A stretch of 64,000 nucleotides of DNA from Runella sp. CRIBMP (GCF_009905605.1 NZ_JAAAKZ010000021.1:1-64000), one strand, 5' to 3'. Positions 18,594 through 27,629 are shown, counted from the stretch's first letter. Notes: generated by a model from the sequence alone, not told the origin. A program made the numbers and translations.

Positions 18594-18624
18594 AAACCGC
18601 GAGGAATTTCCTCTCCTGCGGTTT
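18594..18624 (+). promoter_or_regulatory. Leader hairpin upstream of the UpxY-like gene
   Basis: AAACCGC at 18594-18600 pairs with GCGGTTT at 18618-18624, and directly inside it GAGGA pairs with TCCTC, giving a 12-bp stem with a four-base bulge and a short loop. It lies about 93 bases before the start codon. UpxY proteins of Bacteroides act on the leader of their own polysaccharide operon, so a terminator or pause hairpin is expected in this place. There is no long U-tract after it, so it could equally be an RNA-stability or pausing structure. Confidence 0.4.
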
Positions 18625-18716
18625 TCCAGCCCTCGGCTTCTCCCTTCGTTTTTGTAGGTGTAATCAGTAAAAAGATATCCTGTTTTTAGTAATCACCAAC
18701 CAACGTATACATACCT

Positions 18717-19214
18717 ATGCCGTGGTTTGTACTTTATACTAAGTCAAGAAGTGAGAAATTGGTAGCCATTGCCCTGCAAAAAAAGGGTATTGAAGTCTAC
18801 TGCCCACTCATGAAGAGACAAAAGAAATGGTCTGATCGGGTAAAGATTGTGGAGGAGCCGTTGTTTAAATCCTACTGTTTTGTGAACCTGAGAGAAGAAG
18901 AAAGAAGCTTAGTTTTTGGGGTTTCGGGAGTGGTGAGGTATTTGTTTTGGTTGAAAAAACCCGCCATTGTCAAGCAAGCCGAGATTGACATAATTAAAGA
19001 TATGCTTAATGATTTTGACCACGGTAGTATCGAGGTTGTGAGCTTAGCCGTGGCAGACCGCATAAGGATAGATTCTGGGGCATTCATTGATCATGAAGCC
19101 GAGGTAGTTTCAACCCAAGGTCGAAAAATTATTGCCAAAATAGACTCTCTGGGTATCTGTATCGCCATCGACAAGAGCAAGAATAAAATTAAGAAAATTC
19201 AGGCAATTGCCTAG
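18717..19214 (+). CDS. UpxY/NusG-family transcription antiterminator
   Basis: A 165-residue cytoplasmic protein. The N-terminal NGN domain is recognisable from WFVLYTKSRSEKLVAIAL, then GIEVYCPLMKRQKKWSDR and EEPLFKSYCFVNL. A KOW-like segment lies near residues 115-160. Specialised NusG paralogues (UpxY, RfaH, LoaP) bind RNA polymerase early in a long surface-polysaccharide operon and stop premature termination. This gene is the first of a co-directional run of more than 40 genes, exactly the UpxY position, so it probably regulates the whole locus in cis. Confidence 0.88.
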   Translation: MPWFVLYTKSRSEKLVAIALQKKGIEVYCPLMKRQKKWSDRVKIVEEPLFKSYCFVNLREEERSLVFGVSGVVRYLFWLKKPAIVKQAEIDIIKDMLNDFDHGSIEVVSLAVADRIRIDSGAFIDHEAEVVSTQGRKIIAKIDSLGICIAIDKSKNKIKKIQAIA

Positions 19215-19374
19215 CTACGTTTCCTCTCATATGGAAGGGGAAAAGAGTAGTTAATGACATACATTGTACATACACGATTTTTATCCCTAACGGTGCGTGT
19301 ATTGCATTTCAATAAAACCTAGATCCTATACCAAAAATGGGATTGAAAGGGCGAAGCCGTAAAAAAACCTTTAG

Positions 19375-19409
19375 TTTAAAATTAGCATTTTGTTTTTACT
19401 ATATATTTG
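19375..19409 (+). promoter_or_regulatory. Candidate promoter upstream of wza-like gene
   Basis: TATATTTG at 19402-19409 is a good -7 match (TAnnTTTG); TTTA at 19375-19378 is a weak -33 with a 23-base spacer. It lies 44 bases before the ATG of the Wza-like gene, in the 239-base gap after the antiterminator gene. The gap also has a string of A-rich segments but no clear terminator hairpin. Confidence 0.35.
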
Positions 19410-19453
19410 ATAATCTTCCTGATATGCAGTAAAAAACCCTTAATAGTACATTT

Positions 19454-20302
19454 ATGATACGTTATATTCAGACTCAACCTCTTCTTCTACTTTTGGGCAT
19501 CGCCGTGATTTTCCAGCTGTCGTCTTGCACAACGGTTCAGAAAATTACCCCTCCCAATTTGGAATATTTTCAAACAGAAAATGCCTCCTTCCCAGCTTAT
19601 TTGGAGACGAACCTGCCGCAGGTTGCCAAGATTCAAAAAGATGATATTTTAGCCGTTATTGTCAGTAGTCTCAATAAAGAGTCGAATGAAATACTCAATT
19701 TTACTAATATCAACACCCTGCCCGTATCGGTATTCTCAGGAAACGTGGGGGGCGGTTCGCAGCCCTTGGGCTATCCCGTAGATTCATCAGGGACAGTCGT
19801 GATTCCTTTGATTGGTAAAATAATGCTCGGTGGTTTGACGCTGCAAAAAGCAGAAGACAAAATTCGGCAAGAGCTAGAAAAAAGCATTAAAGATCCAGTG
19901 GTCAATGTGCGTTTTATGAACCATAAATTCTCCATTTTAGGAGAGGTAGGTGCGGTAGGTACGTACAATTTGTTGGATGAAAGAACGACCATTCTGGAGG
20001 CTATTGCTTTGGCAGGCGATTTGACTATTTATGGTAAGCGCGACAGCGTGACGGTGATTCGCTACGTGAACGGAAAACGCGAAATCGGTAAAGTGAATCT
20101 TCGCAACCGAACGGTGTTTACGTCGCCTTATTTCTATGTTCAAAATGGGGATTTGATTTACGTCGAACCCACCAAAGACAAGTTTATTCCGTTGCCTCCA
20201 CAGCCCCAGGCGCCACCGCCAAGCGTGTTTCTCCAACGAGCGCCCATTTACCTGAGTTTGGTCTCTACGGTAGTCATTTTGTTCAGCCTTTTTGCCCGTT
20301 AA
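19454..20302 (+). CDS. wza: Polysaccharide export outer-membrane lipoprotein (Wza-like)
   Basis: A 282-residue lipoprotein: the signal sequence ends in LSSC with Cys25 as the lipidation site. A Poly_export domain (about 55-150; DDILAVIVSSLN, then GTVVIPLIGKIMLGGLTLQKAE) precedes an SLBB-like domain (VGAVGTYNLLDERTTILEAIALAGDL). A C-terminal hydrophobic segment (APIYLSLVSTVVILFSLFAR) replaces the long amphipathic helix of E. coli Wza, as is common in Bacteroidota. It should form the outer-membrane exit channel and work with the tyrosine kinase encoded next, 79 bases downstream. Confidence 0.88.
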   Translation: MIRYIQTQPLLLLLGIAVIFQLSSCTTVQKITPPNLEYFQTENASFPAYLETNLPQVAKIQKDDILAVIVSSLNKESNEILNFTNINTLPVSVFSGNVGGGSQPLGYPVDSSGTVVIPLIGKIMLGGLTLQKAEDKIRQELEKSIKDPVVNVRFMNHKFSILGEVGAVGTYNLLDERTTILEAIALAGDLTIYGKRDSVTVIRYVNGKREIGKVNLRNRTVFTSPYFYVQNGDLIYVEPTKDKFIPLPPQPQAPPPSVFLQRAPIYLSLVSTVVILFSLFAR

Positions 20303-20381
20303 GCCCAAACTGATTTCAGCTTTATATTAGAACAAAAAACTAGCATCTGAAACGATTTTTCCTCTTTAAAAGCCGCCTATC

Positions 20382-22748
20382 ATGAACAATGACAATACAA
20401 TTAACGAAGAGCAAGATGAAGACTTGGACATTCTTGGTGTCATATTCAAATACTTACGCTATTGGTACTGGTTTGTACTTACTGGAGCCATTGGAATGGG
20501 ATGGGCTTATCAATACCTCCGACAATATACGCCAGTCTATGAGGTAAAAGCGTCGTTGTTGATTAAAGACGACCGCTCAAAACGATTTAGTAATGATATT
20601 AAAGACGAGTTTTCTCTCAATGACCCCAAGGTAATTGATAACGAAATCGAAGTGCTGAAATCAAGACCGTTGATGGGAAAGGTAATTGATGCCCTCAACC
20701 TAACGGTTTCGTACTGGAAAGAAGGCTCGGCCCGTGATGAGGAGCTACATACCAAAAGCCCCATCAAAGTAAATGCCAAGGATTTGACGGACTACGCCTA
20801 CGGAAACCCGCTGTACATCAAGCCGTTTGATGATAATAAGTATCAGGTAGTAAGTGCCGACCAAAATATTTTGGGAACGTTTGATTATAGTCAGTTGGTA
20901 AAAACCCAACACGGCACTTTTAGGGTATTTAAGAGAGATAGTGTTAGTATAGTAGACAGTACGCCCATCAAAGTGCTTTTTCAATCCAGAGAGGGTCTAA
21001 TTGGCGGCTTGGCTGGGAGCCTTCAGATAGCCCCCCTCAAAGAATATTATTCGACCATCATTTCTATTGGATTGCAAACGACGGTACCCGACAAAGGAAA
21101 AGATATTCTTAACAAACTCTTGGAAGAATACGCTTTTGGGACCCTAGAAGACAAAAACCGGGAGGCAACCAACACCCTACGTTTCATTGAGGAACGCCTA
21201 AAATTGGTAACCTCCGAACTCGGAGATGTGGAGCAAAATGTAGAACAGTACCGTCGTAGCCAGGGTATTACAGACCTCAGCTCGGAAGCAAGCCTCTTTT
21301 TGGGAAAAGTAGAGGAAAACGACGCCAAAATCAATGAATTGGATATTCGAGAGAACGTACTCAACGAGGTAGAACGATACCTCAATAGCACCCAGGTAGG
21401 AAACATCGCCCCCGCCACCATGATGGTAAATGACCCCGTGCTGAATTCTTATATCGACCAATTTGTGCAGTTGGAAGCTGAGAGAAGCAAGCTCGCCCAA
21501 ACCGTTCAGCCTGGAAACCCTTATTTGGAAACAATAAACAACCAAATGAAAAATGTTAAACAGGCTATCCGTGAAAACCTCAACAACCAAAAGGCAAACA
21601 TACAGGTGAGCCGGAGAAGTTTGGAGGCACTCAATAACCGTCTTTCGGGCTCCATTTCTACCATTCCGCGCAAAGAAAGAGAGTATGTGGGTATCAAACG
21701 ACAGGCGGGAATAAAAGAGAATCTGTACCTATTGTTGTTACAAAAAAGAGAAGAAACGGCGCTTTCTTATGCCTCGACCGTGACCGACAGCCGGGTGATT
21801 GAAGCGCCCTTCCTCACGGGGCAGATTCGGCCAAACAATAAAAATATTTACATGATGGCTATTTTATTGGCGTTGGTTATTCCTGCTACCATCATAGCCA
21901 CCAAAGAGCTACTTACGAATACCGTTCAGACGAAGAAGGAAATAGAAAGAAAAACGGGCTTGAAAGTGTTTGGTGAAATTGCAATCAAACCAAAGGAGGA
22001 TAAAGGCGAAATCATTGATACAGGTAGCCGCAGTTTCATCAGTGAACAGATCAGGATGATTCGCTCCAACATGAAATACATCCTCTCTAACGATATACAC
22101 GAGGGCATTGCCAATGTGATTCTTTTTACGTCATCGACGGGTGGAGAGGGTAAAACCTTCGTGGCGACCAATATCGCGGCGTCGTTGGCGCTGCTTGACA
22201 AAAGAGTGGTTATTCTTGGATTAGACTTGCGCAAGCCCACCATTCATTCGTATTTAGGCGTTGCCAATAAAAAAGGGATTTCTAATTATTTGATTGGAAA
22301 AGCAAAGGCCGAAGATATCGTTGTAAGTACTTCTATCAACAATGTTTATTTGGCACCCAGTGGGCCTATGCCTCCCAATCCCTCTGAGTTGATTGCGAAC
22401 GGACGCATCAAGGACTTAATTGAAGAACTTAAATACTCCTTTGATTACATCATTATGGATACTCCGCCCCTTGGTTTGGTGACTGATGCTACCCTTTTGG
22501 CTTCTTATGCAGAAGCGACGTTTTACCTGATACGTCACAACAAGACTCCTAAAATGTTTTTATCAACCATAAAGGAGTTGGACCGAAAGAAAACTTTCAG
22601 ATCATTCAATCTGATTTTTAACGCTGTCAACATCAAAAAATCGGCAGATTATGGCTATGGCTACGGCTACGGTACCCAATATGGCGGCTATTACGGAGAA
22701 GAAAAAAGTTCGAAAGGCTGGTTTGACAAATTAATGGCTAAAAAATAA
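20382..22748 (+). CDS. wzc: Polysaccharide co-polymerase/tyrosine autokinase (Wzc-like)
   Basis: A 788-residue inner-membrane protein. A first membrane helix (about 27-47), a large periplasmic Wzz/GNVR region with coiled coil (about 60-480) and a second helix (about 490-507) precede a cytoplasmic BY-kinase domain. The kinase has Walker A SSTGGEGKT (about 583-591), Walker A' LDLRKPT, and Walker B YIIMDTPP. The C-terminus is a Tyr/Gly cluster (YGYGYGYGTQYGGYYGEE), the site of autophosphorylation in this family. It controls chain length and couples to the Wza-like channel encoded just upstream. Confidence 0.92.
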   Translation: MNNDNTINEEQDEDLDILGVIFKYLRYWYWFVLTGAIGMGWAYQYLRQYTPVYEVKASLLIKDDRSKRFSNDIKDEFSLNDPKVIDNEIEVLKSRPLMGKVIDALNLTVSYWKEGSARDEELHTKSPIKVNAKDLTDYAYGNPLYIKPFDDNKYQVVSADQNILGTFDYSQLVKTQHGTFRVFKRDSVSIVDSTPIKVLFQSREGLIGGLAGSLQIAPLKEYYSTIISIGLQTTVPDKGKDILNKLLEEYAFGTLEDKNREATNTLRFIEERLKLVTSELGDVEQNVEQYRRSQGITDLSSEASLFLGKVEENDAKINELDIRENVLNEVERYLNSTQVGNIAPATMMVNDPVLNSYIDQFVQLEAERSKLAQTVQPGNPYLETINNQMKNVKQAIRENLNNQKANIQVSRRSLEALNNRLSGSISTIPRKEREYVGIKRQAGIKENLYLLLLQKREETALSYASTVTDSRVIEAPFLTGQIRPNNKNIYMMAILLALVIPATIIATKELLTNTVQTKKEIERKTGLKVFGEIAIKPKEDKGEIIDTGSRSFISEQIRMIRSNMKYILSNDIHEGIANVILFTSSTGGEGKTFVATNIAASLALLDKRVVILGLDLRKPTIHSYLGVANKKGISNYLIGKAKAEDIVVSTSINNVYLAPSGPMPPNPSELIANGRIKDLIEELKYSFDYIIMDTPPLGLVTDATLLASYAEATFYLIRHNKTPKMFLSTIKELDRKKTFRSFNLIFNAVNIKKSADYGYGYGYGTQYGGYYGEEKSSKGWFDKLMAKK

Positions 22749-22840
22749 TATCCTGTCACTCAATATTTATTTTTTGTTTTGGAGGCAAGAGTAGACTTCT
22801 GATTCCGTTGCTAAGTGCGCTTAATAAGTTTTAGTATATC

Positions 22841-22869
22841 AACACTTTACCCTATTTTAACACTTTACC
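22841..22869 (+). repeat. Direct repeat AACACTTTACC x2
   Basis: AACACTTTACC occurs at 22841-22851 and again at 22859-22869, an 18-base period, in the 148-base gap before the sugar transferase gene. The spacing of nearly two helical turns would suit a dimeric regulator. No known operator is recognised. Confidence 0.4.
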
Positions 22870-22893
22870 TAACACCGGTTTTTACCGCTGATA

Positions 22894-22908
22894 CCGATGA
22901 CCCATCGG
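22894..22908 (+). promoter_or_regulatory. Inverted repeat covering a start codon
   Basis: CCGATG (22894-22899) and CATCGG (22903-22908) are perfect complements around a three-base loop, and the ATG of the sugar transferase is inside the left arm. Such a hairpin in the mRNA would hide the start codon. It may be chance in a short stretch, or a translational control point. Confidence 0.35.
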
Positions 22909-24003
22909 CAACTTAACTTCATTGGAACAAACGTTCCAATCTCAGGAATATCAAAAGATATTTTGGAGATGCCCGTGCCCAGTTCGGTGTGTAAAAACGC
23001 CGTAAATCAGGCCATACCCGCTTATTTGTTGAAGTTTGGCTCCCCTAGTTCTTGGAGTCAAGTTGAGGCAGACGTTGTTTTGATGCGTAATTTTTCGCTT
23101 AAGAGCCCCAATTTATATCTGGATGAGTTGATGCTCCAAAGATATAATCCAAATGTTGTGTTGGAAAAAATCAGAGGGGCACTTGGCGTTAATGGGTGTT
23201 TTGCCCTTAAAATTGTTACGGCAGAAAATATTAAATGTGAAATTCAGAAGGACATTTCCCCTTTCTTTCTTCGTCTTTATTATCCAGTGCACTTTTTGTT
23301 TAGGAGGGTTTTGCCCAAACTAGCTGGATTTCATACGTTTTACCGGAAGCTCCAAATCCCCGTTGATATGTCGAAGGCAGAAATAATGGGGCGCCTAATC
23401 TATAATGGCTTTCAAATAGTAGATGTAGTAGACGATTGTAAGGAGACACTAATCATTGCTAAGATTAATCGTAAGAGTAACCCAAGTTTGACCAATCCAG
23501 AGGCGAGTGAAGGCGTGGTATTTAAGATGAATAGAATAGGTAAAGGGGGGAAAATGATGACCGTTTATAAATTTCGCTCCATGCACCCTTACGCTGAATA
23601 CGTGCAGGAATACTTGCACAGTACGCAAGGATTGGATGCTGGTGGGAAATTTAAAAATGATTTTCGGGTAAGTACGGGAGGTCGGCTCATTCGGAAATAC
23701 TGGATTGATGAATTGCCGATGCTATACAACCTACTTCGGGGTGATCTTAAATTGATTGGCGTCCGGCCCATCAGTGAGCATTACTTTGGGCTATACCCCG
23801 AGAAATTACAAGCTCTTCGTAAAAAACATACTCCGGGATTGCTGCCACCTTATTATGCAGATTTACCCGAAACGTTTGAAGAAATTGTACAGTCTGAACT
23901 AACTTATTTGGAGGCTTACGAAAAGGCACCTTTCAAAACGGATGTAAACTATCTGTGGAAAATTTTGAAAAACATTGTGATTAATAAAGCCCGTAGTAAA
24001 TAA
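22897..24003 (+). CDS. Initiating sugar transferase with unusual N-terminal domain
   Basis: A 368-residue protein. Residues about 205-368 carry the bacterial sugar-transferase core (PF02397 type): KMNRIGKGGKMMTVYKFRSM, then RKYWIDELPMLYNLLRGDL with the catalytic Asp-Glu pair, and GVRPISEHYF. These enzymes move a sugar-phosphate from UDP-sugar to undecaprenyl phosphate to start repeat-unit synthesis. The membrane-inserted helix that normally begins the core is absent. In its place is a 200-residue domain that ends like a class I methyltransferase C-terminus (SKAEIMGRLIYNGFQIVDV) and includes one hydrophobic patch (FFLRLYYPVHFLFRR). The architecture occurs in other Bacteroidota, but the role of the N-terminal part is unknown. 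Confidence 0.85.
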   Translation: MTHRQLNFIGTNVPISGISKDILEMPVPSSVCKNAVNQAIPAYLLKFGSPSSWSQVEADVVLMRNFSLKSPNLYLDELMLQRYNPNVVLEKIRGALGVNGCFALKIVTAENIKCEIQKDISPFFLRLYYPVHFLFRRVLPKLAGFHTFYRKLQIPVDMSKAEIMGRLIYNGFQIVDVVDDCKETLIIAKINRKSNPSLTNPEASEGVVFKMNRIGKGGKMMTVYKFRSMHPYAEYVQEYLHSTQGLDAGGKFKNDFRVSTGGRLIRKYWIDELPMLYNLLRGDLKLIGVRPISEHYFGLYPEKLQALRKKHTPGLLPPYYADLPETFEEIVQSELTYLEAYEKAPFKTDVNYLWKILKNIVINKARSK

Positions 24004-24017
24004 CGGATGCGAAAAAG

Positions 24018-25178
24018 ATGACAGGAGTAGAAGCCCCAAATAAAAAAGTCGCGGAGGTGATTCAGATGGTTGATTTGAAGGGGCAGTACGCCAAAATCAA
24101 ACCTTCAATTGATGCAGCCATTCAGAACTGTTTGGATAATGCCACTTTTATCAAAGGCCCACAGGTTGCACAGTTTGAGGCTCAATTGGCCGATTACCTT
24201 GGCGCAAATCATGTAGTTTCGTGTGGCAACGGCACCGATGCCCTCCAAATAGCGATGATGGCATTTGGACTCAAACCGGGTGATGAAGTGATTGTGCCAG
24301 CGTTTACTTACGTAGCCACAGCCGAGGCCATTGGATTGCTAGGGCTTACCCCCGTGATGGTAGACGTAGACCCCTTGACATTCAACCTCAATCGAGAGCT
24401 TGTAGAGGCCGCCATTACGCCCAAAACTAAGCTGGTGGTGCCCGTACATTTATTTGGTCAATGCGCCGACATGGAAGGAATACTGGACGTATGTGCGGCC
24501 CATCAAATAGCCGTTATTGAAGATGCCGCACAAGCCATTGGAGCCACGTATCGGTTTGTCGACGGTACCACAAAGAAGGCAGGAACGCTCGGAGATATTG
24601 GGACAACCTCATTTTTTCCCTCCAAAAACCTTGGTTGTTACGGCGATGGCGGTGCTGTATATACGCAAAGTCCGGAGTTGGCAAGGAAGGCAAGAATGAT
24701 TGCTAATCACGGACAGGAGAAAAAATATATCCATGAAATGATTGGTATCAATTCAAGATTGGACTCTCTACAAGCGGCGATTTTGACCGAAAAGCTGCGG
24801 TATTTAGATGAATATACCCACGCGCGCCAAAAAGCCGCCAGCATGTACGATGCAGCATTGGCGGAGGTAGCGGCGGTTGAAATCCCGTTTCGAGCCGATT
24901 TTTCCACCCACGTCTTTCATCAATATACTTTGAAAGTGCCCGCACAAGACCGGGAGGGGTTGCAGGAATACCTGCGGCAAAGAAAAATTCCGAGTATGAT
25001 TTATTACCCAGTACCGCTCAATCAACAGAAAGCATACCAACACTTAGGAAGAGTGATGGGCAATCTGGCCGTAACTCAAGAGTTGTGTAAGCAGGTCATT
25101 TCTTTACCGATGCACACCGAAATGACCGAGGCGCACATTGCTTATATTTCGGAAGCCATTGCCACTTATTTTTCCTGA
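24018..25178 (+). CDS. wbpE: DegT/DnrJ sugar aminotransferase (WbpE/WlbC-like)
   Basis: A 386-residue PLP enzyme. Landmarks are ANHVVSCGNGTDALQIAM, the Asp-binding block VIEDAAQAIGA, and the Schiff-base Lys in FFPSKNLGCYGDGG. The family transfers an amino group from glutamate to a 3- or 4-keto nucleotide sugar. The two genes behind it match WbpD (acetyltransferase) and WbpB (3-dehydrogenase), so here the likely step is 3-amination of the 3-keto UDP-GlcNAc uronate, giving UDP-GlcNAc3NA. The acetyltransferase gene starts 10 bases after its stop. Confidence 0.88.
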   Translation: MTGVEAPNKKVAEVIQMVDLKGQYAKIKPSIDAAIQNCLDNATFIKGPQVAQFEAQLADYLGANHVVSCGNGTDALQIAMMAFGLKPGDEVIVPAFTYVATAEAIGLLGLTPVMVDVDPLTFNLNRELVEAAITPKTKLVVPVHLFGQCADMEGILDVCAAHQIAVIEDAAQAIGATYRFVDGTTKKAGTLGDIGTTSFFPSKNLGCYGDGGAVYTQSPELARKARMIANHGQEKKYIHEMIGINSRLDSLQAAILTEKLRYLDEYTHARQKAASMYDAALAEVAAVEIPFRADFSTHVFHQYTLKVPAQDREGLQEYLRQRKIPSMIYYPVPLNQQKAYQHLGRVMGNLAVTQELCKQVISLPMHTEMTEAHIAYISEAIATYFS

Positions 25179-25188
25179 GATTTTACGT

Positions 25189-25764
25189 ATGGAGCCCGTT
25201 TTTATACACCCTACCGCCGTCGTAGACGAAGGTTGCGAAATAAGCGAAGGAACCAAAATATGGCATTTTTGCCACATTATGCCCGATTGTAAAATAGGAC
25301 AAAACTGTAACATTGGTCAAAACGTCGTGATTTCGCCTGGGGTTATCTTGGGAAATAATGTGAAAGTCCAAAACAACGTCTCGATTTATACGGGCGTCAC
25401 CTGCGAGGATGATGTTTTTCTAGGGCCTTCGATGGTATTTACCAACGTATCCAATCCCCGAAGTGCCATCAACCGTCGTGGACAGTATGAAAAAACGCAC
25501 GTAGGCAAGGGGGCCAGTATCGGAGCCAATGCCACCATAGTATGCGGACACGACATCGGAGAATATGCGTTTATCGGAGCTGGTGCCGTAGTGACCAAAA
25601 ATGTTCCTCCGTACGCGCTCGTGCTCGGAAATCCCGCCCGGCAAGTGGGCTGGATAAGTGAATATGGCCACCGTTTGAGTTTTGATAATCATGGCTTTGC
25701 GACTTGTCCAGAGAGCGGGACGGTGTACAACCTCCACCAAAATATTGTATCCGCTATTCGTTAA
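25189..25764 (+). CDS. wbpD: Hexapeptide-repeat 3-N-acetyltransferase (WbpD/WlbB-like)
   Basis: A 191-residue left-handed beta-helix acyltransferase. I use the ATG at 25189 because FIHPTAVVDEGCEI is the family N-terminus; an in-frame start 51 bases upstream would add residues inside the previous gene. Hexapeptide turns run through residues 15-135. The blocks VQNNVSIYTGV, GPSMVFTN, NPRS and GEYAFIGAGAVVTKNVPPYALV are those of WbpD/WlbB enzymes, which acetylate the 3-amino group of UDP-GlcNAc3NA to give UDP-GlcNAc3NAcA. It sits between the aminotransferase and the dehydrogenase of the same pathway. Confidence 0.9.
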   Translation: MEPVFIHPTAVVDEGCEISEGTKIWHFCHIMPDCKIGQNCNIGQNVVISPGVILGNNVKVQNNVSIYTGVTCEDDVFLGPSMVFTNVSNPRSAINRRGQYEKTHVGKGASIGANATIVCGHDIGEYAFIGAGAVVTKNVPPYALVLGNPARQVGWISEYGHRLSFDNHGFATCPESGTVYNLHQNIVSAIR

Positions 25765-25781
25765 TTTCAATACCCTACTTC

Positions 25782-26735
25782 ATGAACACATTTGCAATTA
25801 TTGGTGCGGCAGGCTTTATAGCACCCCGTCACATGAAAGCCATCAGAGATACCGAAAACGTGCTGTTGACGGCATTTGATAAGTCAGATTCGGTAGGTGT
25901 AATGGACAGTTATTTTCCCGAAGCTAATTTTTTTACTGAATTTGAACGCTTTGACCGGCACGTTGATAAGCTGCGCCGCGAGGGAAACCCCGTCGATTAC
26001 GTGAGTATTTGTAGTCCTAATTACCTTCACGATGCCCACATCCGTTTTGGGTTGCGGAGTCATGCCCACGTGATTTGCGAAAAGCCGCTCGTGCTCAATC
26101 CTTGGAACATTGACGCATTGAGCGAAATTGAGAGCGAAACGGGGAAAAGGGTTTATAACATCCTGCAACTCAGACTACACCCAAGCCTCATGGCCCTCAA
26201 AAAAAAGGTAGAAGAAGGCCCAGCCGATAAAATTTATGATATCGATTTGTCTTACATCACGTCAAGAGGCAAGTGGTACAATATCAGTTGGAAGGGTGAT
26301 GTAAGTAAATCAGGCGGAATAGCCACCAATATCGGCATTCATTTTTTTGACGCGCTTACGTGGATTTTTGGCGCGGTAAAGCGGAATATCGTGCATTTGC
26401 ACGAAGCAAATTCGGCGGCGGGCTATTTAGACTTGAAACGCGCGCGCGTACGCTGGTTTTTAAGTACCGACTTCAACACCTTGCCCGAAGAAGCAAAATT
26501 GCGCAACAAAAGAACCTACCGCTCTCTGCAAATGGAAGGCGAAGAAATTGAATTCAGCGACGGATTTACTGACCTCCATACCCAAAGTTATCAACATATT
26601 TTGGACGGAAACGGGTTTGGTTTGTCCGAAGCTTACCCTTCAATTGAAATGGCGCATAATATCAGAATAGCTCCTATTGTTGGCTTAACGGGTGATTATC
26701 ACCCTTTTGCCAAACGGACCTTAGAGAAGGTTTAA
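25782..26735 (+). CDS. wbpB: Gfo/Idh/MocA UDP-GlcNAcA 3-dehydrogenase (WbpB/WlbA-like)
   Basis: A 317-residue NAD-dependent oxidoreductase. The start at 25782 gives MNTFAIIGAAGFIAPRHMKA, the family's Rossmann N-terminus; longer in-frame extensions overlap the upstream gene. Landmarks specific to WbpB/WlbA are DSYFPEANFFTEFERFDRH, SICSPNYLHDAH, CEKPLVLNPWNI and YNILQLRLHPS. The enzyme oxidises C3 of UDP-GlcNAc uronic acid, giving the substrate of the aminotransferase encoded two genes upstream. The UDP-GlcNAc 6-dehydrogenase (WbpA) that makes its substrate is not in the window. Confidence 0.92.
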   Translation: MNTFAIIGAAGFIAPRHMKAIRDTENVLLTAFDKSDSVGVMDSYFPEANFFTEFERFDRHVDKLRREGNPVDYVSICSPNYLHDAHIRFGLRSHAHVICEKPLVLNPWNIDALSEIESETGKRVYNILQLRLHPSLMALKKKVEEGPADKIYDIDLSYITSRGKWYNISWKGDVSKSGGIATNIGIHFFDALTWIFGAVKRNIVHLHEANSAAGYLDLKRARVRWFLSTDFNTLPEEAKLRNKRTYRSLQMEGEEIEFSDGFTDLHTQSYQHILDGNGFGLSEAYPSIEMAHNIRIAPIVGLTGDYHPFAKRTLEKV

Positions 26736-26774
26736 TAGAGGAGGTGATTGAAAAGTAGCAATTAAATAAGAAAA

Positions 26775-27629
26775 ATGCAGGTTGCCGACACAAAAAAATA
26801 CGCGAACGCCATTGTCCCGAAAGATGCATTGTTTGACCTTCGTTTGAAGGAAATATGGCAGTACCGTGATTTATTGTTGCTGTTTGTAAAGCGAGATTTC
26901 GTGGCCAAATACAAACAGACAATTTTAGGGCCCATCTGGTTTTTTATTCAGCCCATATTTCAAACCGCCATTTTAGCCCTTGTTTTTGCAGGCATGGCCA
27001 GTCTCTCCACCGACGGCGTTCCGCCTATCCTGTTTTATCTAGCAGGCATTACCTGCTGGAATTACTTTGCCAACTGCCTGCGTACTACTTCTAACACCTT
27101 CACGGCCAATGCGTCCCTGTTTGGTAAGGTGTATTTTCCGCGGGCGGTCACGCCGTTGTCTATTATCATCAGCAACCTGATTCAGTTCGGGATCGGACTG
27201 GTGTTGTTTTTGTTGTTGTATCTCTATTTTGTAGTAACGGGTGCGACTTTATCACTCAATGCGACAATGCTGTTCTTGCCCGTGCTCATTGTGTTGATGG
27301 GGCTGATGGGGCTGGGGTTGGGAATGTTGGTATCGGCCATGACCACCAAGTACCGAGATTTGCAGTACTTAGTGGATTTTGGGGTGCAATTGTTGATGTA
27401 CGCCACGCCCGTGATATTGCCGCTTTCGGCCGTACCCGACAAGTACCGCCCTTTGATGCTGGCCAATCCCATGACGGGCATTATTGAAACTTTCAAGTAC
27501 AGTTTTTTTTCAACAGGAACGTTTTCTTGGGAGCTTTTGGGTTACTCGGCTGGATTTACTTTTGTGGTATTTCTGTTGGGACTGGTGGTATTTAATTATA
27601 CCGAGAAAAACTTTATGGATACGGTCTGA
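26775..27629 (+). CDS. wzm: ABC-2 polysaccharide export permease (Wzm-like)
   Basis: A 284-residue inner-membrane protein with six hydrophobic segments between about residues 55 and 275. The N-terminal amphipathic region with WQYRDLLLLFVKRDFVAKYKQTILGPIWF is the signature of O-antigen/teichoic-acid ABC-2 permeases. It should pair with the ATPase encoded 62 bases downstream to export a lipid-linked polysaccharide or oligosaccharide across the inner membrane. Confidence 0.92.
   Translation: MQVADTKKYANAIVPKDALFDLRLKEIWQYRDLLLLFVKRDFVAKYKQTILGPIWFFIQPIFQTAILALVFAGMASLSTDGVPPILFYLAGITCWNYFANCLRTTSNTFTANASLFGKVYFPRAVTPLSIIISNLIQFGIGLVLFLLLYLYFVVTGATLSLNATMLFLPVLIVLMGLMGLGLGMLVSAMTTKYRDLQYLVDFGVQLLMYATPVILPLSAVPDKYRPLMLANPMTGIIETFKYSFFSTGTFSWELLGYSAGFTFVVFLLGLVVFNYTEKNFMDTV

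Noticed and set aside
18150-18689. Two 97-codon frames on opposite strands in the gap before the UpxY-like gene
   Set aside because: Biased, Lys/Ile/Phe-rich translations, no family motif and no plausible ribosome binding context.
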